The notes beneath the pieces were generated by a model. It did not search any database. It was not told the DNA's origin and worked only from the letters and a program-made list of their open reading frames with translations. This document shows positions 61,603 through 64,000 of a stretch of DNA of 64,000 bases, one piece after another. This DNA is from REEB509 sp049314555 (GTDB taxonomy: Bacteria > Pseudomonadota > Alphaproteobacteria > Caulobacterales > Aquidulcibacteraceae), in contig JBMOEW010000012.1 of the NCBI GenBank assembly GCA_049314555.1, positions 7,625 through 71,624 of the forward strand, read 5' to 3'. The translations under genes were made by a program, and so were the position numbers. How positions within the stretch are numbered: position 1 is the first letter of the stretch; every line of letters begins with the position of its first letter.

Positions 61603-61632
61603 CCTGTACACAGCGCCCCTGTACACAGCGCC
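61603..61632. repeat. Two tandem copies of a 15-bp repeat containing TGTACA
   Basis: CCTGTACACAGCGCC occurs twice in direct succession. The TGTACA core is palindromic. Forty bases separate it from the 16-bp array. Confidence 0.85.
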
Positions 61633-61659
61633 GAAGTCCCCCGCATAGCGGCCTAACGG

Positions 61660-61755
61660 CTAGCGGTGGTCTTGGCTGGTCTGCATCAGCACAACCGCCA
61701 GGACGATGACCGCGACGGCGGATGCGACTATAATTGCAAGCAAAGCTGGTGGCAT
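61660..61755 (-). CDS. Small single-span membrane protein, 31 residues
   Basis: A short ORF reads MPPALLAIIVASAVAVIVLA and ends in MQTSQDHR: one hydrophobic helix and a polar tail. GGAG lies 11 bases before the ATG. It is on the strand opposite to purQ and the purine genes. The size and layout recall the two small membrane proteins at 63.5-63.8 kb, but the sequence lacks their MFW start. Such tiny proteins often regulate larger membrane partners (known in general, not shown here). Confidence 0.5.
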   Translation of the reverse strand: MPPALLAIIVASAVAVIVLAVVLMQTSQDHR

Positions 61756-61829
61756 AAGGGCACTCCAACCGCACGGGGCAGCTTCACAAATCATTGCATA
61801 AGAGGGCCGACGCAGGCTAGCACTGAGCC

Positions 61830-62492
61830 ATGAAATCCGCAGTCATCGTCTTTCCCGGCTCCAACTGCGACCGCGATGCGGCGGTGGCCTTGGAGCGCGT
61901 CACCGGCCACCGGCCAAGCATGGTCTGGCACAAGGACACCAGCCTGCCCGACGGGGTGGATCTGGTGGTGCTGCCGGGCGGCTTTTCTTATGGCGATTAT
62001 TTGCGATGCGGGGCGATGGCTGCCCGCAGCCCGATCATGCGCGCGGTCGTTGCGCATGCGGCGCGCGGGGCGCGGGTGCTGGGGGTTTGCAACGGCTTTC
62101 AGATCCTATGCGAGACCGGACTTTTGCCCGGCGCCTTGCTGCGCAACGCGGGCTTGAAGTTTGTCTGTCGCGAAACAACCCTGCATATCGCAAACGCCAA
62201 CACGCCCTTCACGGCGGCTTACGGGTCAACCCGCGAGACTGTTATTCCTGTGGCGCATGCCGACGGGCGGTTTACCGCGGACGCCGAAACCATCGCCCAG
62301 CTCGATGGCGATGGTCTGGTCACTTTGCGCTATGTGGATAACCCAAACGGGTCCATGAACAACATCGCCGGGGTGATCAATGCGGCCGGCACGGTCATGG
62401 GCATGATGCCCCACCCTGAACGGGTGTGTGACCCCAGCCTTGATCGCCTGGGCGGATGGGCAATCTTTCAGAGTTTGGCCGATGCCGCCTGA
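61830..62492 (+). CDS. purQ: FGAM synthase subunit PurQ (glutaminase)
   Basis: The 220-residue class I glutaminase supplies ammonia to PurL. The nucleophile cysteine is in VLGVCNGFQIL, with LPGGFSYGDYLR before it, and the His-Glu pair in MMPHPERV. Length fits the small PurQ. About 350 bases separate it from the previous purine-group gene; that stretch holds the tandem repeats and a small antisense ORF. It is followed by an acidic small-protein gene. Confidence 0.97.
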   Translation: MKSAVIVFPGSNCDRDAAVALERVTGHRPSMVWHKDTSLPDGVDLVVLPGGFSYGDYLRCGAMAARSPIMRAVVAHAARGARVLGVCNGFQILCETGLLPGALLRNAGLKFVCRETTLHIANANTPFTAAYGSTRETVIPVAHADGRFTADAETIAQLDGDGLVTLRYVDNPNGSMNNIAGVINAAGTVMGMMPHPERVCDPSLDRLGGWAIFQSLADAA

Positions 62493-62524
62493 GGGCAGTG
62501 ATTTCGCACGACGGGGAAAGCAGC

Positions 62525-62902
62525 ATGGGTTTTGACGACGACGTGGACGCTGCGCGGCAACGTTTGCGCGCCTCCTTGGAGGACACCGGCAAAGACTTCG
62601 ATCAGCTGGCCGCGCTGCAGGCCGTGTTGCCCAAAATCCTGCTGCGGTTGCAGAGCCGCCGGTTGAGCTTTGTGATCACAAACGAGCCGGAGGAAGGCCC
62701 CGCCATCACAATCGCACATACGGTCGCCCAAGAAGAGCTGGGCTTTGTGATGGCCGAGGACGGCGAGTATCTGTTTGAAAGCGCGCTCGACGACTACTTC
62801 GACGACTTTGTGGACGAGGACGCCGATAGTTTTGTGAGCCGGCTTTACGAGACCTTGAAGGCAGACCTGCCCAAATACGAAGTGGAAACCGACGTCGCTT
62901 GA
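62525..62902 (+). CDS. Acidic protein of unknown function
   Basis: The 125-residue protein is very acidic, with FDDDVDAARQRL at the start and the run YFDDFVDEDADSF near the end. It has a helical N-terminus, a beta-rich middle (LSFVITNEPEEGPAITIAH, LGFVMAEDGEYLFE) and no signal or membrane segment. I do not recognise a family. It lies 32 bases after purQ in the same direction and may be cotranscribed. The ATG at 62525 is preferred over an upstream extension that overlaps purQ. Confidence 0.72.
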   Translation: MGFDDDVDAARQRLRASLEDTGKDFDQLAALQAVLPKILLRLQSRRLSFVITNEPEEGPAITIAHTVAQEELGFVMAEDGEYLFESALDDYFDDFVDEDADSFVSRLYETLKADLPKYEVETDVA

Positions 62903-62923
62903 CGTCGATCGGAACCAACGACC

Positions 62924-63418
62924 CTAGCGCGCTTCGGCCGCCAACCATTCCACCTCATCAGACTCCATCACGTAGACGGCCATGGTCTGTTCTTTGGCCC
63001 CGACGGCGGAGAAAAATCGCCGGGCAACGGCATTTTCCACACCGGTGGTGATCATCAGTTCGCGGGCCCCCAATTCCATCGCGCGGAAGGATACAGCCGC
63101 AATCAACTGGCGCGCAACGCCGTCGCGGCGCACTTCTGGAATGACGTAGAGCTGCGCCAGAACAAGGGTTGCGACGGCGTGGCGCACATCGTAGCCGCGG
63201 GTGGCGATCGCGTGGCCAACAGGCTGCAGGTTCGGGCGGCCAGGTATAGGTGCCTCGGCGATCCAGGTTTCAAACATCGGGTGAGGGCCGAACGCGTGCA
63301 GGCGAAGGTGATCTGCGTCCATGGCGCAATAGCGCTCGCCGTCTTCGGCCGCGCTCATCGCGCAGAGGCGCGCCACTGCATCAATGTCACGCTGTGCAAT
63401 CCGGCGAATGTCGGCCAC
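62924..63418 (-). CDS. GNAT-family N-acetyltransferase
   Basis: The 164-residue product has the GNAT acetyl-CoA-binding motif A in VLAQLYVIPEVRRDGVARQL, the ELGARELMITTGVENAVARRF segment of motif B and a C-terminal AVYVMESDE strand. Substrate unknown. The N-terminus is uncertain: a GTG at 63418 gives a start just before ADIRRIAQRDIDAVARL, which is where GNAT domains usually begin; an in-frame ATG at 63484 would add a cysteine- and arginine-rich leader and has no ribosome site. Confidence 0.83.
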   Translation of the reverse strand: MADIRRIAQRDIDAVARLCAMSAAEDGERYCAMDADHLRLHAFGPHPMFETWIAEAPIPGRPNLQPVGHAIATRGYDVRHAVATLVLAQLYVIPEVRRDGVARQLIAAVSFRAMELGARELMITTGVENAVARRFFSAVGAKEQTMAVYVMESDEVEWLAAEAR

Positions 63419-63533
63419 GGCCAAGGGCCCCCGTTTTTCACATCTTCGACATGAAATCGCGGGGCGGCAACCCGTAAAGCGCATCGACAAATAGCGGCGT
63501 CCGCGGCGGGCGGTCGCAGCAAGACCGTTGCCT

Positions 63534-63674
63534 CTAATAGATATCGTCGGGGGTCGGAATGACCGGGGTGTCTTCAGAGTCGTGGCGTCGCTTGGCACCC
63601 GAGATGACCATGCCGGCAATAACCGACAAGGCGACGATCGCTAACATGGACAGGGCGATCGGTGTCCAGAACAT
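63534..63674 (-). CDS. Small single-span membrane protein, 46 residues
   Basis: The product begins MFWTPIALSMLAIVALS, continues as a hydrophobic helix to VIAGMVIS, then has a charged tail (GAKRRHDSED) and PTPDDIY. GGAGGAAATT precedes the ATG at 63674, which fixes the start; an upstream in-frame Met is thus unlikely. It is clearly paralogous to the ORF at 63739-63819, sharing MFW, the SML(A/V) core, SV and GM(V/I)(I/V)S. No family name is known to me. Confidence 0.72.
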   Translation of the reverse strand: MFWTPIALSMLAIVALSVIAGMVISGAKRRHDSEDTPVIPTPDDIY

Positions 63675-63738
63675 AATTTCCTCCATTTGGGGGTGGCCTT
63701 CAGGGCTTTCCCCAAACACACTGTTGGTTACTTGACGT

Positions 63739-63819
63739 TCAGTCCGAGACGATCATTCCGCCAACCACGCTAATGGCGGCGACGACCAACATCGAAACTG
63801 TCAACCCAAACCAAAACAC
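63739..63819 (-). CDS. Small single-span membrane protein, 26 residues, paralog of the 46-residue protein
   Basis: A 26-residue ORF, starting with GTG, reads MFWFGLTVSMLVVAAISVVG and ends GMIVSD. AAGGAGAAAA lies just upstream of the start. It matches its neighbour in 14 or so of 26 positions, including MFW, SML and SV..GM, but lacks the charged tail. It was too short for the usual gene length cut-offs. The two genes are separated by 64 bases and face the same way, so they are probably cotranscribed. Confidence 0.65.
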   Translation of the reverse strand: MFWFGLTVSMLVVAAISVVGGMIVSD

Positions 63820-63985
63820 GACTTTTCTCCTTCCACTCACTACTTGTTTCACTTACGTGGCGATCGTCGGACAATGTTCAATGGGTTGAGCACCGCACCG
63901 TGTAGATTTTTCGTCGCCGCTCCAACGCCACACTCCCTGAAGGCATCGAAGACACCCGCTTCTACCCTGATCGACGCACGCTTGG

Positions 63986-64000
63986 TGTGACATTGGTCAC
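63986..64000. promoter_or_regulatory. CRP/FNR-class half-palindrome cut by the window end
   Basis: TGTGACATTGGTCAC: the left arm TGTGA and most of the right arm, N6 = CATTGG. The final A would lie outside. It matches the site at 1670-1685 in both arms and in the N6 GG end. It lies about 165 bases upstream of the 26-residue membrane protein gene. Confidence 0.4.

Noticed and set aside
63419..63619. N-terminal extension of the GNAT protein
   Set aside because: The frame stays open upstream but has an Arg/Cys-rich unconserved sequence and no ribosome site, so a shorter start was chosen.

Overview
The window looks like chromosomal DNA of a GC-rich alphaproteobacterium, probably Caulobacterales/Hyphomonadaceae-like (order inferred, not proven). 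Supporting signs are a zeta-type F1-ATPase inhibitor (DUF1476) beside purC-purS-purQ, a SecA with a C-terminal zinc-binding tail, rpmB next to cobT, an orphan acetoacetyl-CoA reductase, a typical TonB-dependent receptor, and an intergenic palindromic element of the kind scattered through alphaproteobacterial genomes. I see no rRNA, tRNA, CRISPR array, insertion sequence or prophage. Most of the window is core chromosome with a few accessory genes.

Layout. 0-5.3 kb: the end of an HtrA-like protease, the grxD-bolA pair, a secreted protein with three PPC-like repeats, and purL. 5.3-9.7 kb: a palindromic repeat flanked by 25-bp direct repeats, then a small catabolic-looking cluster (4-TM protein, amidohydrolase, Rieske oxygenase) divergent from an orphan lipoyl-domain/alpha-beta hydrolase fusion. 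9.7-11.1 kb: a lower-GC gene for a membrane-anchored TIR protein. 11.2-19.3 kb: an MFS transporter, a 4-TM protein with a divergent XRE regulator, glutathione-dependent formaldehyde dehydrogenase, an SDR, two lipoproteins, and a LysR regulator divergent from flavodoxin and pirin genes. 19.4-27.5 kb: two stand-alone response regulators, small envelope proteins, queE-queC, a TonB-dependent receptor and an FMN hydroxy-acid oxidase. 27.5-31.6 kb: gshB, a glutamine amidotransferase, a malyl-CoA-lyase-like protein and a CE15-like esterase. 31.7-42 kb: accA, a lipoprotein, epoxide hydrolase, secA, a parvulin lipoprotein, argJ, mutT, a Flp-type pilin and an HNH nuclease. 42-50 kb: a LysR regulator, a candidate structured RNA (possibly 6S), yaaA, an HSL-type esterase, a DUF3298 lipoprotein, selO and a PhoX-like Tat protein. 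50-56 kb: a TrkA-N/RyR membrane protein, a methyltransferase divergent from gloB, a cupin, a secreted protein, phaB and pncC. 56-64 kb: rpmB, a phytase-like lipoprotein, cobT, the ATPase inhibitor, purC-purS-(secreted protein)-purQ, a 16-bp tandem repeat array, a conserved-looking small protein, a GNAT, and a tandem pair of paralogous tiny membrane proteins.

How the genes work together. Several glutathione enzymes are scattered here (grxD, frmA, gshB, gloB), consistent with a glutathione-based detoxification network. Purine synthesis is split between purL and the purC-S-Q group about 55 kb away. The items most worth a second look are the TIR protein with a CxxC-x4-CxxC loop between membrane helices, the RyR-domain protein, the paralogous 26- and 46-residue membrane proteins, the 16-bp direct-repeat array, the direct-repeat-flanked palindromic element, and the candidate 6S-like RNA.
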